A stretch of 64,000 bases of DNA from Rhizobium leguminosarum (GCF_001652265.1 NZ_LWBS01000417.1:124001-188000); one strand, 5' to 3'. Positions 47,558 through 60,891 are shown, numbered from the stretch's first letter. Made by a program: numbers and translations. The notes: a model not told the origin generated them from the letters alone.

Positions 47558-47752
47558 TTAGGAACTTTTGAAGTCGTCCCACAGGATTGCTGCCCCGGCC
47601 GCGAACATGGTGATCGGAATCAGCCAAAACTTGACGCTAATGGGTTCGGCGACATGAAACTGCATATATCCGAAACCGAAGAGGCCAGCCCCAGCCAGGG
47701 CGAGGCCGAGGATTATGGATACCGCTTTGCGCGTCCGCGTCCTTTGCGCCAT
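47558..47752 (-). CDS. Small two-helix membrane protein
   Basis: 64 residues: a basic start (MAQRTRTRKA), then two hydrophobic segments (about 11-30 and 41-57) and a short charged tail. A GGGGG stretch lies just upstream of the ATG. No function can be inferred. Confidence 0.6.
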   Translation of the reverse strand: MAQRTRTRKAVSIILGLALAGAGLFGFGYMQFHVAEPISVKFWLIPITMFAAGAAILWDDFKSS

Positions 47753-47937
47753 ACGTCCCCCTATTTCCCACCTGCGGGGCTATCCCACAGCCATTGAAAC
47801 CCCGGCCCGGATCATGGTCGCGGACCAATCACACCCAGGCCCTCGCTCCGCAAAGTGCTGGATCTGGAGCACGTGCCAGGCTCAGGAATCAAAAAATCCC
47901 CAAAGGGGGATTTATCAACGATGTCAGGGAGATCGGA

Positions 47938-48012
<75 letters not shown>

Positions 48013-48025
48013 ATCCGATGGCGGC

Positions 48026-48056
48026 GCATAGATCACAAAACCTTCGGAGCCGTCAA
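48026..48056 (-). promoter_or_regulatory. Possible promoter of tRNA-Val
   Basis: The minus strand shows TTGACG (48051-48056) and, 18-19 bases on, CTATGC/TCTATG (48026-48032), a fair match to the rhizobial CTTGAC-N17-CTATAT pattern, just upstream of the tRNA. Confidence 0.4.
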
Positions 48057-48096
48057 TAGGCTTTTTTCAGTTTTGTGACGCGCCGTCCTGCAAGCC

Positions 48097-48459
48097 TTAC
48101 GCGGCAAGCATTTTGTTGACCTCGTCGACGAGGTCGCGCAGGTGGAAAGGCTTGGAAAGGACCTTGGCATCCTTCGGCGCTTTCGAATCGGGGTTCAGCG
48201 CCACGGCGGCAAAACCGGTGATGAACATCACCTTCAGGTCGGGGTCGAGTTCGGTGGCGCGGCGCGCCAGCTCGATGCCGTCCATCTCGGGCATGACGAT
48301 ATCGGTCAGCAGCAGGGAAAACGGCTCCTCGCGCAGCCGGTCATAGGCGCTGGCGCCATTGTCGTAGGAAAGGACCTTGTAGCCGGCCTTTTCGAGCGCT
48401 TTCACCAGGAAGCGGCGCATGTCGTTATCGTCTTCGGCGAGAAGTATCTTCTGAGTCAT
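48097..48459 (-). CDS. cpdR: CpdR-like single-domain response regulator
   Basis: 120 residues, a lone receiver domain: acidic pocket EDD (9-11), phospho-acceptor Asp53 in LLTDIVMPEMDG, Thr in FITGFAAVAL and Lys in LSKPFHLRDL, ending NKMLAA. It closely matches CpdR of Caulobacter and Sinorhizobium, which when unphosphorylated primes ClpXP for degrading cell-cycle regulators and is itself controlled by the CckA-ChpT phosphorelay. The ATG is at 48459. It is divergent from the N-formylglutamate amidohydrolase gene. Confidence 0.88.
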   Translation of the reverse strand: MTQKILLAEDDNDMRRFLVKALEKAGYKVLSYDNGASAYDRLREEPFSLLLTDIVMPEMDGIELARRATELDPDLKVMFITGFAAVALNPDSKAPKDAKVLSKPFHLRDLVDEVNKMLAA

Positions 48460-48646
48460 CAATCCAGACCGCGATCCATAAGTTTTTGGTGGGCTACCAG
48501 CCGTTTACACTAGTCTTTACCCGGTAAACAACCGGTGAATTGCCTGTGCCTGACCGCCATCCCTTCTACATAGTATGGACTTGCGGCCGGGCAACTGGCA
48601 ACATGCGCAAAGCAGTCAGTTCATGACATGGTAAAGAGGGCCGAAA

Positions 48647-49528
48647 GTGCCGGAAATACGCGAATACGAGCTTTTTGAGATCCATGAGCCCGTGTCGCAG
48701 ACCATTCCCTTCGTCTACAACTCCCCCCATAGCGGCCGTATTTATCCACCGGAATTTATTGCCCAGTCCAGGCTGGAGGGCATCGCCATCCGCCGTTCCG
48801 AGGATCACTATGTCGACGAGCTCTTCGGCTCGGCCGTCGCCCTCGGCGCGCCGCTTCTTGCGGCCAACTTCCCGCGCGCCTATCTCGACGTCAATCGCGA
48901 GCCCTATGAGCTCGATCCGCGGATGTTCGACGGGCTGCTGCCGCCCTATGCCAATGTCAATTCGCTGAGGGTCGCCGGCGGGCTCGGCACCATTCCGCGT
49001 ATCGTCGCCGAGAACATGGAGATCTATGCGCGGCGCCTGCCGGTGCAGGAGGGGCTCGACCGCGTCGAAGCGGTCTACAAACCCTATCATGCGGCGCTGC
49101 GCCGGCTGATTGCGCGAACGCATGTGCAGTTCGGCTTCGGCGTGCTGATTGACTGCCACTCGATGCCCGGCAATGTGCGCGTTGCCGGCAGCACTTCGCG
49201 ACCTGATTTCATTATCGGTGATCGCTACGGCACCAGCGCTTCGGCCGAGCTTTCGCGCGCGGCCATCGCCATCCTCGAGGAGATGGGTTTTGCGGCGATC
49301 CGCAACAAGCCCTATGCCGGCGGCTTCATCACCGAACATTACGGCCGGCCTTCGCGCGGACTGCACGCGCTGCAAATCGAGGTGAACCGGGCGATCTATG
49401 TCGACGAGCTGACGCTGGAGAAACGCGAAGATTTCGCCGCTGTGGCTGATGCCGTCACGGACTTCATGCAGCAGATGGCGGAATATGTCGAGAAATTTGC
49501 CGGAGATCGGGCGCTGGCCGCCGAATAG
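48647..49528 (+). CDS. N-formylglutamate amidohydrolase family protein
   Basis: 293 residues. The family motifs are the early VYNSPHSGRIYP, RAYLDVNREPYELDP, LIDCHSMPG and GGFITEHYGRPS, giving the zinc-binding His/Asp set. Members release formate from N-formylglutamate in the alternative histidine-degradation pathway; no hut gene is adjacent, so the native substrate is not certain. The start is GTG at 48647 after AAAGAGGG. Confidence 0.88.
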   Translation: MPEIREYELFEIHEPVSQTIPFVYNSPHSGRIYPPEFIAQSRLEGIAIRRSEDHYVDELFGSAVALGAPLLAANFPRAYLDVNREPYELDPRMFDGLLPPYANVNSLRVAGGLGTIPRIVAENMEIYARRLPVQEGLDRVEAVYKPYHAALRRLIARTHVQFGFGVLIDCHSMPGNVRVAGSTSRPDFIIGDRYGTSASAELSRAAIAILEEMGFAAIRNKPYAGGFITEHYGRPSRGLHALQIEVNRAIYVDELTLEKREDFAAVADAVTDFMQQMAEYVEKFAGDRALAAE

Positions 49529-49573
49529 GTCGCTTTTCGATGTCGCTTACGTCTGGCCTTCGTCTTCCAGGCC

Positions 49574-49652
49574 AAAAAAAACCGCGCTTGTGAGCGCGGC
49601 TAAGTCTAGGGAGGAAACACCCAAGGAGGGTATTTACAGTCAGAAGACTGTA
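49574..49652 (-). ncRNA. mmgR: MmgR-like (alpha-r8) small RNA
   Basis: The minus strand encodes about 79 nucleotides with three hairpins: ACAGTC/GACTGT at the 5' end (49636-49651), ACCC/GGGT (49619-49631), and a terminator stem CCGCGCT/AGCGCGG (49582-49599) followed by eight T. Between the second and third hairpins is an unpaired UUUCCUCCCU (49608-49617), an anti-Shine-Dalgarno core I associate with the MmgR sRNA of Sinorhizobium, which is nitrogen-regulated and restrains PHB accumulation. There is no protein-coding frame. Identity rests on recalled core and architecture, not on a database comparison. Confidence 0.75.
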
Positions 49653-49657
49653 TGAAG

Positions 49658-49686
49658 ACGCTACTATTGCATTGCACAAATGTCAA
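49658..49686 (-). promoter_or_regulatory. Promoter of the MmgR-like sRNA
   Basis: A perfect TTGACA (-35, 49681-49686) with a 17-base spacer to TAGCGT (-10, 49658-49663), placing the start near 49652, exactly at the first hairpin. The -10 is weak. Confidence 0.55.
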
Positions 49687-49803
49687 GCAATATATTGCGC
49701 TGCGATATCTTTGGGCAGTTACAGCCAAATTGCCTGCTGCGTTTGCATTCCCGTTGCTTTTCGCTATGAAAAGCGCCATTCCCGCCAGCCAAACGGATCC
49801 ATC

Positions 49804-50577
49804 ATGTTTCCTGACCGTTCGTTCTTCAACCGCCTGGCGGAAGCCGCCCGGGCCGAGACGCTGCCGCGCTTCCGCTCCGGCCTCGATGTCACGAACAAGC
49901 TTTCCTCCGGTTTCGATCCGGTGACGGAGGGCGACCGGGCGGCCGAACTCGCCATCCGGGCGCTGATCGAGGAGAGTTTTCCCGGCCACGGCATTCTCGG
50001 CGAGGAGCACGGCAATGTCGGCCTCGACCGCGAATATGTCTGGGTGATCGATCCGATCGACGGCACACGCGCCTTCATCTCCGGCGTGCCGGTATGGGGA
50101 ACGCTGATCGGCCTGCAGAAGGATGGCAGGGCGATCATGGGCATGATCGAGCAACCCTTTACCGGCGAGCGTTATTTCGCCGACCAGAACGGCTCGATCT
50201 ATACCGGGCCGGAGGGCGAACGGCGGCTGGCGACGCGCCAGTGCGACACGCTTTCGAACGCCATCCTGTTCACCACCTCGCCGCATCTTTTTGCCGGCGA
50301 GGAGATGGAGAAATACCGCGAGATCGAGGGCCAGGTGCGGCTCTTCCGTTACGGCTGCGACTGCTATGCCTATGCGCTGCTTGCCGCCGGCCATATCGAT
50401 CTCGTCATCGAAAACAGCCTGAAGCCCTATGATGTCGGCGGCATCATTCCCGTCATCGAGGGGGCGGGCGGCATCATCACCACCTGGGACGGCGGACGGC
50501 CGGAAAATGGCGGCTCGATCATCGCCGCCGGCAGCCGGGCGGTCTACGAAGCGGCGATCGCCGTGCTACAGCGCTAA
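49804..50577 (+). CDS. hisN: Histidinol-phosphatase (inositol-monophosphatase type)
   Basis: 257 residues of the IMPase superfamily. Metal-site motifs are DPVTEGDRAAE, GEEHG, WVIDPIDGTRAF and the C-terminal YDVGGIIPVIEGAGG. The DVGG form is typical of HisN, which removes the phosphate from histidinol-phosphate in histidine synthesis. The ATG at 49804 is chosen because it begins at the family N-terminus; the open frame upstream is not coding-like. It is convergent with the hydrolase at 50602. Confidence 0.85.
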   Translation: MFPDRSFFNRLAEAARAETLPRFRSGLDVTNKLSSGFDPVTEGDRAAELAIRALIEESFPGHGILGEEHGNVGLDREYVWVIDPIDGTRAFISGVPVWGTLIGLQKDGRAIMGMIEQPFTGERYFADQNGSIYTGPEGERRLATRQCDTLSNAILFTTSPHLFAGEEMEKYREIEGQVRLFRYGCDCYAYALLAAGHIDLVIENSLKPYDVGGIIPVIEGAGGIITTWDGGRPENGGSIIAAGSRAVYEAAIAVLQR

Positions 50578-50601
50578 TCCCGATCAGCTGCGCTGGCCAG
50601 G

Positions 50602-51576
50602 TTACGTGCCGAGGGCGGCGACGTCCTGGTTTTCTTCGGCATCGCTGCCGGGTATGAAGGCGTGGAAGGCGGCAAGGGCGGCGGCGCGGTAGATATCGCG
50701 TTCCTGGAAGATCTCGTGACGGGCGCCGTTGATCGGCACCAACTGGCCGGCGCGGAAATAACGCGAGAGCCGCTCCTGCGCCGTGTAGGGCACGACACCG
50801 TCACGCGTCGGGGCAATGATGACCGTCGGGATGGTGATCGAGAAGAGGTGGTAGGGCGAGGTGACCCGGTCCATCGTGCGAAAGGCCTCGGTCAGCCAGC
50901 GGGCTGTGGGTGGCCCAAGTGTCAGCTCCGGATGGGCCTTCATCATCGCGACATTGCGCTCGAAGCGGCGTTCGTCCGAGGTCAGCGGATTGTCGCGGAA
51001 ATCCGGCTCCTTCAGGTTCGAGGTCAGCGGCAGGAAGCCGAGGCCGACGGCGTTCAGCGTGCCGGCAAGTGTGCGAATGACGCGGGGCGAAGCCGCCTGG
51101 CCGGTCAGGCCGATGAAGGGCGCCGACAGCACCATGCGATCGATACGGGTGGTGAGATAGGGGGCGGCCGAGAGCGCGATCAGGCCGCCTGTGGAATGCG
51201 CGAGCAAGTAGAAGGGCAGGCGGGTATCCGGCAGCACCACCTTTTCGAGGAAGGTGTCGAGATCGCGCTCGTAATCGACGAAGCGGCGGATGTGGCCGTG
51301 GTTGCGGCGTTTCAGGAGCCGCTGCGAGCCACCCTGGCCGCGCATGTCGAAGGTCGCGACCCAGAGGCCCCTGGCCGTCAGGTCGCGGATCGTCTCAAAA
51401 TATTTCTCGATATATTCGTTTCGGCCGTGCAGGATGACGACGGTGCCCTTGGCAACCTGTCCGCTGGAGCGGAAGACGGCGTAACGCAGCTGGTGGCCGT
51501 CATGGGTTTCGAAGAACCCCTCCGCGCGATTTTCCGGAGCGGGATTGTCGGGCGTCGAATAGAGAACCTGATCCAT
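50602..51576 (-). CDS. Alpha/beta hydrolase (lysophospholipase / monoacylglycerol lipase type)
   Basis: 324 residues. Serine-hydrolase motif LLAHSTGGLIAL (nucleophile Ser in HSTGG), oxyanion VVILHGRNEYIEKY, acid in APTRDGVVP and catalytic His near NGARHEIFQE. The domain belongs to the Hydrolase_4/PldB group acting on lysophospholipids or monoglycerides. No signal peptide from the ATG at 51576. A frame extension to 51672 lacks a ribosome-binding site and looks non-coding. Confidence 0.82.
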   Translation of the reverse strand: MDQVLYSTPDNPAPENRAEGFFETHDGHQLRYAVFRSSGQVAKGTVVILHGRNEYIEKYFETIRDLTARGLWVATFDMRGQGGSQRLLKRRNHGHIRRFVDYERDLDTFLEKVVLPDTRLPFYLLAHSTGGLIALSAAPYLTTRIDRMVLSAPFIGLTGQAASPRVIRTLAGTLNAVGLGFLPLTSNLKEPDFRDNPLTSDERRFERNVAMMKAHPELTLGPPTARWLTEAFRTMDRVTSPYHLFSITIPTVIIAPTRDGVVPYTAQERLSRYFRAGQLVPINGARHEIFQERDIYRAAALAAFHAFIPGSDAEENQDVAALGT

Positions 51577-51845
51577 GACTTTGCCAATGCGCCGCTGCTG
51601 AGTGCTTCCACCTTCAGGGATAGCGCATGGCATCCGGCTTGGAAAGCGGGGGAAAAGGGCCGGCAGGAGCATGAGGGTGCTCGCGGCCGGCCGAAGTTGA
51701 GACTGAAGAAGAAGGGACGATGCACTTCAGCCATCGGGACCAGATTCACCCGACGCCGAAATTTCTAGGCGAATGCGCCTGAACGCGCTCCGAACCGGTC
51801 GTTCATGCGGGGTTCACAGGCCGATCAAGGCGATTCCGGAAAGGT

Positions 51846-51874
51846 CTTGAACTCGTCAAATCCCATCACCATCT
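51846..51874 (+). promoter_or_regulatory. RpoH-type heat-shock promoter of hsp20
   Basis: CTTGAA (51846-51851), 17 bases, CCATCT (51869-51874) matches the alphaproteobacterial RpoH consensus CTTGAA-N17-CCANAT with one mismatch, giving a leader of about 100 bases before the hsp20 start. Confidence 0.6.
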
Positions 51875-51958
51875 CCTTTCTGCGGGTGCCGGAAAGGGCC
51901 TGCGCAACCGTCCCGAGGCCGCCAAAGATGGGGTTTCAGGGGCATTTCATCGCAACAC

Positions 51959-51977
51959 GTCGCTTCCACAGGAGGAC
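51959..51977 (+). promoter_or_regulatory. ROSE-like RNA thermometer hairpin of hsp20
   Basis: GTCGCTTCC folds back on GGAGGAC across an ACA loop, hiding the GGAGG ribosome-binding site (51971-51975) 6 bases before the ATG. This resembles the 3' hairpin of rhizobial ROSE elements, which melt at heat-shock temperature. The upstream part of the roughly 100-base leader is GC-rich and could form the other hairpins. Confidence 0.55.
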
Positions 51978-51980
51978 ATC

Positions 51981-52451
51981 ATGCGTCACGTAGACTTCTC
52001 TCCCCTTTATCGTTCGACCGTCGGTTTCGACCGGCTCTTCACCATGCTCGACAGCCTTGCGCAGCCGGAGCAGGCGCAGACCTATCCGCCCTATAACATC
52101 GAGCGCACCGGTGAAAACACCTATCGAATCACCATGGCCGTTGCCGGATTCGACGAGACCGAACTTTCGATCGAAGCCCATGCCCATGTCCTGTCCGTGA
52201 AGGGTGAAAAGCACGAGGAACCTGCCGAAAGCGGCGAATTCCTCTACCGCGGTATTGCCAAGCGTGCCTTCGAGCGCCGCTTCCAGCTTGCAGACCATGT
52301 CGAGGTGAGCGCTGCTTCGCTGAAGAACGGCCTGCTGCACATCGACCTTCTGCGCAATATTCCCGAGGCCATGAAGCCCCGGAAGATTACGATTGCTGCA
52401 GAACCGGTCGAGGCTCCGAAGGCCATCGAAGCGCAGATCATCAACGGCTAA
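51981..52451 (+). CDS. Small heat-shock protein, Hsp20/IbpA type
   Basis: 156 residues with a central alpha-crystallin domain (about 38-130): YPPYNIERTGENTYRITMAV at its start, LSVKGEKHEE in the middle and the LKNGLLHIDLLRNIPE strand. N-terminal DRLFTMLDSL is the usual IbpA sequence. It is an ATP-independent holdase that keeps denatured proteins soluble. Regulation is visible: an RpoH promoter and a ROSE-like thermometer precede it, and a strong terminator follows. Confidence 0.92.
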   Translation: MRHVDFSPLYRSTVGFDRLFTMLDSLAQPEQAQTYPPYNIERTGENTYRITMAVAGFDETELSIEAHAHVLSVKGEKHEEPAESGEFLYRGIAKRAFERRFQLADHVEVSAASLKNGLLHIDLLRNIPEAMKPRKITIAAEPVEAPKAIEAQIING

Positions 52452-52474
52452 TCAGATCCTTGTCGGATGAAACG

Positions 52475-52502
52475 AACGGCGCTCCATCGGAGCGCCGTTT
52501 TT
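52475..52502 (+). terminator. Terminator of hsp20
   Basis: A perfect 11-bp stem AACGGCGCTCC/GGAGCGCCGTT with a 3-base loop, followed by T residues, 24 bases after the hsp20 stop. It may also stop the convergent transporter transcript. Confidence 0.9.
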
Positions 52503-52526
52503 CATTGGTGCTTGGCGCGACATGCT

Positions 52527-53531
52527 TCATGCCGGGCTGGCGGCTTCGTCGATTTCCTTGTCCGTTGCGCGGCGGGCCGCGGCGGCGGCGTATTTCTGGG
52601 CGATGACGGCGCAGGCCATCAACTGGATCTGGTGGAACAGCATCAGCGGAAGCACGATCGCGCCGATCGACTGGCCTGCGAAGATGACGTTCGCCATCGG
52701 CACGCCGCTTGCAAGGCTCTTCTTCGAGCCGCAGAAGGTAATGGTGATCTCGTCGGCCTTGTTGAAGCCCAGCCAACGGCTGCCGAACATCGTCACCACC
52801 AGGACAATTGCCAGCAGGACCATGTCGGCGACGATGACGACGGCGATATCGCCAATCGAGAAAGTATGCCACAGGCCCTCGACCACAGCCGTGCTGAAGG
52901 CGAGATAGACGACCATCAGGATCGAGCCGCGGTCGACAGGCATCAGGATCTTCTTCTTGGCGCGAATCCAGTCGCCGATCCAGGTCTGCAGAATCTGACC
53001 GATGATGAAGGGGGCAAGCAGCTGCAGCAGGATCTGCTCTAATGCGTCGAAGGAGAAGCCGCCGTGGCCGCTGACGGAAAACAGCAGGCCGACGAGCAGC
53101 GGTGTCAGGAACATGCCGAAGATGTTGGATGCCGAGGCCGAGCAGATGGCGGCGGGCACGTTGCCGCCCGCCATCGAGGTGAAGGCGATCGACGACTGCA
53201 CCGTCGACGGCAGCACGCAGAGGAAGAGGATGCCGAGATAAAGCGGCTGCGGCAGGATCGCGTCGGGGATCAGTCCGAGCGCCATGCCAAGCAGCGGGAA
53301 GATGCCGAAGGTCGTCAGCAGGATGACGAGATGCAGGCGCCAGTGCAGCAGGCCTGATATGACGACGTCGCGCGACAGGCGGGCGCCGTGCAGGAAAAAC
53401 AGCAGCGCGATGGCAAGGTCGGTGGCGATACCAAAATAATCCGCGAATGTGCCGCGCGCCGGCAGCAGCGAGGCGAGGATGACGGTGCAGACAAGCAGGA
53501 TGGTGAATGTATCGGGCAGAAAGCGGCGCAT
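52527..53531 (-). CDS. Bile acid:sodium symporter family protein (SBF/YfeH type)
   Basis: 334 residues with about nine to ten membrane helices, starting MRRFLPDTFTILLVC. Family signatures include ALLFFLHGARLSRD and the crossover-type LPSTVQSSIAFTSMAGGN. YfeH-like members export or import organic anions with sodium; the substrate is not known. In-frame starts at 53561 and 53576 exist; 53531 matches the family N-terminus. It is divergent from the LysR regulator at 53622, which probably controls it. Confidence 0.82.
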   Translation of the reverse strand: MRRFLPDTFTILLVCTVILASLLPARGTFADYFGIATDLAIALLFFLHGARLSRDVVISGLLHWRLHLVILLTTFGIFPLLGMALGLIPDAILPQPLYLGILFLCVLPSTVQSSIAFTSMAGGNVPAAICSASASNIFGMFLTPLLVGLLFSVSGHGGFSFDALEQILLQLLAPFIIGQILQTWIGDWIRAKKKILMPVDRGSILMVVYLAFSTAVVEGLWHTFSIGDIAVVIVADMVLLAIVLVVTMFGSRWLGFNKADEITITFCGSKKSLASGVPMANVIFAGQSIGAIVLPLMLFHQIQLMACAVIAQKYAAAAARRATDKEIDEAASPA

Positions 53532-53621
53532 GGCGATCTCGCGGCGTGATAAAACAGTCATTGTTCTGTCGTCCATTATGATCCAGGATGCAAGGAATAA
53601 CAGTTATCGAGAAACTGGATC

Positions 53622-54476
53622 ATGCTGGACCTTTCGCAATTGCGCAGTTTCGTTGCCGTCGAACAGATGGGCAGTTTCACGCTCGCGGCAGAGAGGCTCA
53701 GCCTCGGTCAGTCGACCGTCAGCCAGCACATCCAGCGGCTGGAGACAGCACTCGGGCGCAAGCTGCTGGCGCGCGACACGCATAAGGTGATGCTGACCGG
53801 CGATGGCGAGGCGCTGCTGTTGCATGCGCGCGCCATGCTTTCGATCGAGGGGCAGGTACAGTCGCTGTTTAAGAACAACAGCCTGCGCGGCAGTCTGCGG
53901 CTCGGCGTGTCGGAAGATTTCGTCACCAGCCAGCTGCCGGCGGTGCTCGAGGATTTCGTGCGTTCGCACCCCTCCGTCGACCTGGAACTGACGGTGGCGC
54001 TTTCCGGCGTTCTCTACGAGATGCAGGACAATGGCGAGATCGATCTGGTGCTGGCCAAGCGCCGGCTCGGCGATGCGCGCGGAAAACTCGTCTATCGCGA
54101 GCCGCTCGTCTGGCTGGCGCGAGATCCCGAGCGTGTGCTTGCCTCCGGCCCTCTGCCACTGATCGCCTTTCCGCCGCCGAGCGTCACGCGGGTGATCGCG
54201 CTCGAAGCGCTTGGTCGAAACGGGGTGCCGTGGCGGATCGTCTGTACCTGCGGCAGCCTGAGCGGGCTAACGGCAGCGGCGCGGGCCGGGATGGGCGTGC
54301 TGGTGCAGCCGCGCAGCATGGCACCGTCCGGTCTGAAGGAAATTGCTGCGGGAAGACTTCCGGTGCTGGAGGATGTGGAATTCGTGCTGGTTCCGCGCAA
54401 GGGCGCGGATCAGGCGCTGGTTTCAGCACTGTCGGAGGATATTCTGCAAAAGGTGAGGGGACTGAGGTCGACGTGA
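53622..54476 (+). CDS. LysR-family transcriptional regulator
   Basis: 284 residues. The N-terminal winged helix-turn-helix is standard (DLSQLRSFVAVEQMGSFTLA, then LSLGQSTVSQHIQRLE), with a periplasmic-binding-protein-like effector domain from about 90. It is divergent from the symporter gene with a short shared intergenic region, the classic arrangement for autoregulation plus control of the neighbour. The effector is unknown. Confidence 0.88.
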   Translation: MLDLSQLRSFVAVEQMGSFTLAAERLSLGQSTVSQHIQRLETALGRKLLARDTHKVMLTGDGEALLLHARAMLSIEGQVQSLFKNNSLRGSLRLGVSEDFVTSQLPAVLEDFVRSHPSVDLELTVALSGVLYEMQDNGEIDLVLAKRRLGDARGKLVYREPLVWLARDPERVLASGPLPLIAFPPPSVTRVIALEALGRNGVPWRIVCTCGSLSGLTAAARAGMGVLVQPRSMAPSGLKEIAAGRLPVLEDVEFVLVPRKGADQALVSALSEDILQKVRGLRST

Positions 54477-54531
54477 GTCCTTGCCCGCCAGCGAAGGGCC
54501 TGCCGGGCCCGCAAGCCTTTCGGACAGGCGA

Positions 54532-55584
54532 TCAGGCGGCCAGGTACTTCAAGAAGCCATCAACATCCGCGTCGGTGGTCGCGAAACTGGTGACGAGGCG
54601 GATCAGGGTTTCGCTTTCGGAAACGAGTTCGGGCGTTGCCGCCGGGAGCGGCCATTCGTAAAATTTCGCGCCCTTTTCCTCCGCGGTTTTTGCGGCACTT
54701 TTGCTGACGACGGCAAAGACTTCGTTGGATGCGGTCGGCCAGGCGAGGCGGGCGGAATTGCTGGTGGCGATGCCGGCGCGCAGCCGGTCGGCCATGCCGT
54801 TTGAATGACGGGCGAGATCGAGCCACAGGCCGTTTTCGAAATAGGCGTCGAACTGGGCGGCGATGAAACGCGACTTGGAGAAGAGTTGGGCGGCGCGCTT
54901 GCGGATGAAGGGCATTTCCCGGGCCTGATCCGGATTGAAGAAGACGATTGCTTCCGCACACCAGCAGCCGTTCTTGGTGCCGCCGAAGGACAGCATGTCG
55001 ACGCCGCGCTTCCAGGTCATTTCGGCCGGGGTGGCGCCGAGTGCGACGAGCGCGTTGGCGAAGCGGGCGCCATCCATGTGGAGCGGCAGATTGCGCTTTC
55101 TGGCGATGGCGGCGATCTCGCCGATCTCCGGCAAGGAATAGACGGTGCCGATCTCGGTGGTCTGGCTGATGGTCACCGCGCTGGCGCGGCCGTGACGGAC
55201 GGCATCCTCGGGAAAGCTTGCGATCTTCGCCGAGAGCTTTGCCGGGTCGATCTTGCCGGCTTCGCCGTCAACGGCAACCAGGCGGGCGGAGCCTGAGAAA
55301 AATTCCGGCGCACCACATTCATCCTCGATCACATGGGCCTCCGAATGGCAGAAGGTGATGCCGCCGGGGCGCTGGACGCTTGCGAGCGACAGCGAGTTGG
55401 CGGCCGTGCCGGTGGCGACGAAGAAAACCGAAACCTCGCGCTCGAAGATCTCGGAAAAACGGGCTTCGACCTTTCTGTCGAGATCGCCGGCGCCATAGGC
55501 GGCGGCAAAGCCGGTCGATTCCGTCAGCAGACGTTCGGCAATGGATTTGTGGGCGCCGGCCCAGTTATCGGAAGCAAAGAACAT
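54532..55584 (-). CDS. Low-specificity L-threonine aldolase family protein
   Basis: 350 residues. A fold-type I PLP enzyme: LPLHMDGARFANALVALG carries the Asp that binds the PLP ring nitrogen, SFGGTKNGCWCAEA the Schiff-base Lys, and GTAANSLSLA the phosphate-binding loop. It cleaves threonine or allo-threonine to glycine and acetaldehyde. I use the ATG at 55584 (FFASDNWAGAH opening); an in-frame ATG at 55632 adds 16 residues without family support. Neither start has a strong ribosome-binding site. It is convergent with the LysR gene. Confidence 0.85.
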   Translation of the reverse strand: MFFASDNWAGAHKSIAERLLTESTGFAAAYGAGDLDRKVEARFSEIFEREVSVFFVATGTAANSLSLASVQRPGGITFCHSEAHVIEDECGAPEFFSGSARLVAVDGEAGKIDPAKLSAKIASFPEDAVRHGRASAVTISQTTEIGTVYSLPEIGEIAAIARKRNLPLHMDGARFANALVALGATPAEMTWKRGVDMLSFGGTKNGCWCAEAIVFFNPDQAREMPFIRKRAAQLFSKSRFIAAQFDAYFENGLWLDLARHSNGMADRLRAGIATSNSARLAWPTASNEVFAVVSKSAAKTAEEKGAKFYEWPLPAATPELVSESETLIRLVTSFATTDADVDGFLKYLAA

Positions 55585-56121
55585 GTGGGAAACCGTTGGA
55601 AAGGAAGGGGTTGGCAAGTTCGCAGCGGACATTACGCCAAAGCTTCACAGGATCAAGGTTGTCGCCCGCGACACATCACGGAAATTGAACTAAGCAATCA
55701 ATAAACAAAATAATACGTCATAACGTAATTTTCTTTCGTCATCGCCGCTACCCAGGCAATCTTCCGTCGCAGATTGACGTTTTTTGACGGAGCGCTCTTG
55801 CAGAGCCGGATGCTTTCTGGCATAGAACTGATGAATTAGGACAGTGTTGCTGTCCTATTTTGGCCTTTATGACCGAAGAGGCGCCGAAAGCCCTGGAACA
55901 GACCGGCTTTCACGCTATAGTTCTTCCGAGCGTTAAGCCTCAAGGGCGGCGCGCGGAGGCGAATGGCAGGCGCGGAACGCGACGGTTTGCTTTCCTTTAA
56001 AGCAGATGTCTGCGGCCGATCTTCACAATGCAACAGCGCTGTCATGCGCCGAACCTATCTTCGGGTTGCGGCGCGGGACGAAAAGCCGCCCGCGGCCCCG
56101 CGGGCTTCGACAGGAGGAAAG
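55585..56121. other. 537-base intergenic region upstream of gltB
   Basis: Divergent region between the aldolase and gltB. It has an AT-rich stretch at 55690-55735 and, at 55837-55857, a perfect 8-bp hairpin TAGGACAG/CTGTCCTA with a 5-base loop, followed by TTTTGG. If transcription of gltB starts upstream, this hairpin could act as an attenuator. No gene is evident, though the gltB frame stays open to 55963. Confidence 0.5.
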
Positions 56122-60846
<4,725 letters not shown>

Positions 60847-60858
60847 ATTGCACCGGGA

Positions 60859-60891
60859 CATCCGTCACCTGCTGACTGCAGGTGACGGATG
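60859..60891 (+). repeat. Perfect 14-bp hairpin between gltB and gltD
   Basis: CATCCGTCACCTGC, a 5-base loop and its exact complement, starting 12 bases after the gltB stop. There is no T tract, so it is not a standard terminator. It may be an mRNA-processing or stability hairpin that adjusts the gltB to gltD ratio; inference. Confidence 0.65.

Noticed and set aside
51825..51866. 13-codon minus-strand frame with AAGGAG spacing that looks like a leader peptide
   Set aside because: The same bases form the RpoH-type promoter of hsp20 on the other strand, which is a simpler explanation.
55963..56121. Upstream extension of gltB by 53 codons
   Set aside because: No ribosome-binding site; the AGGAGG before 56122 and the usual propeptide length favour the later start.
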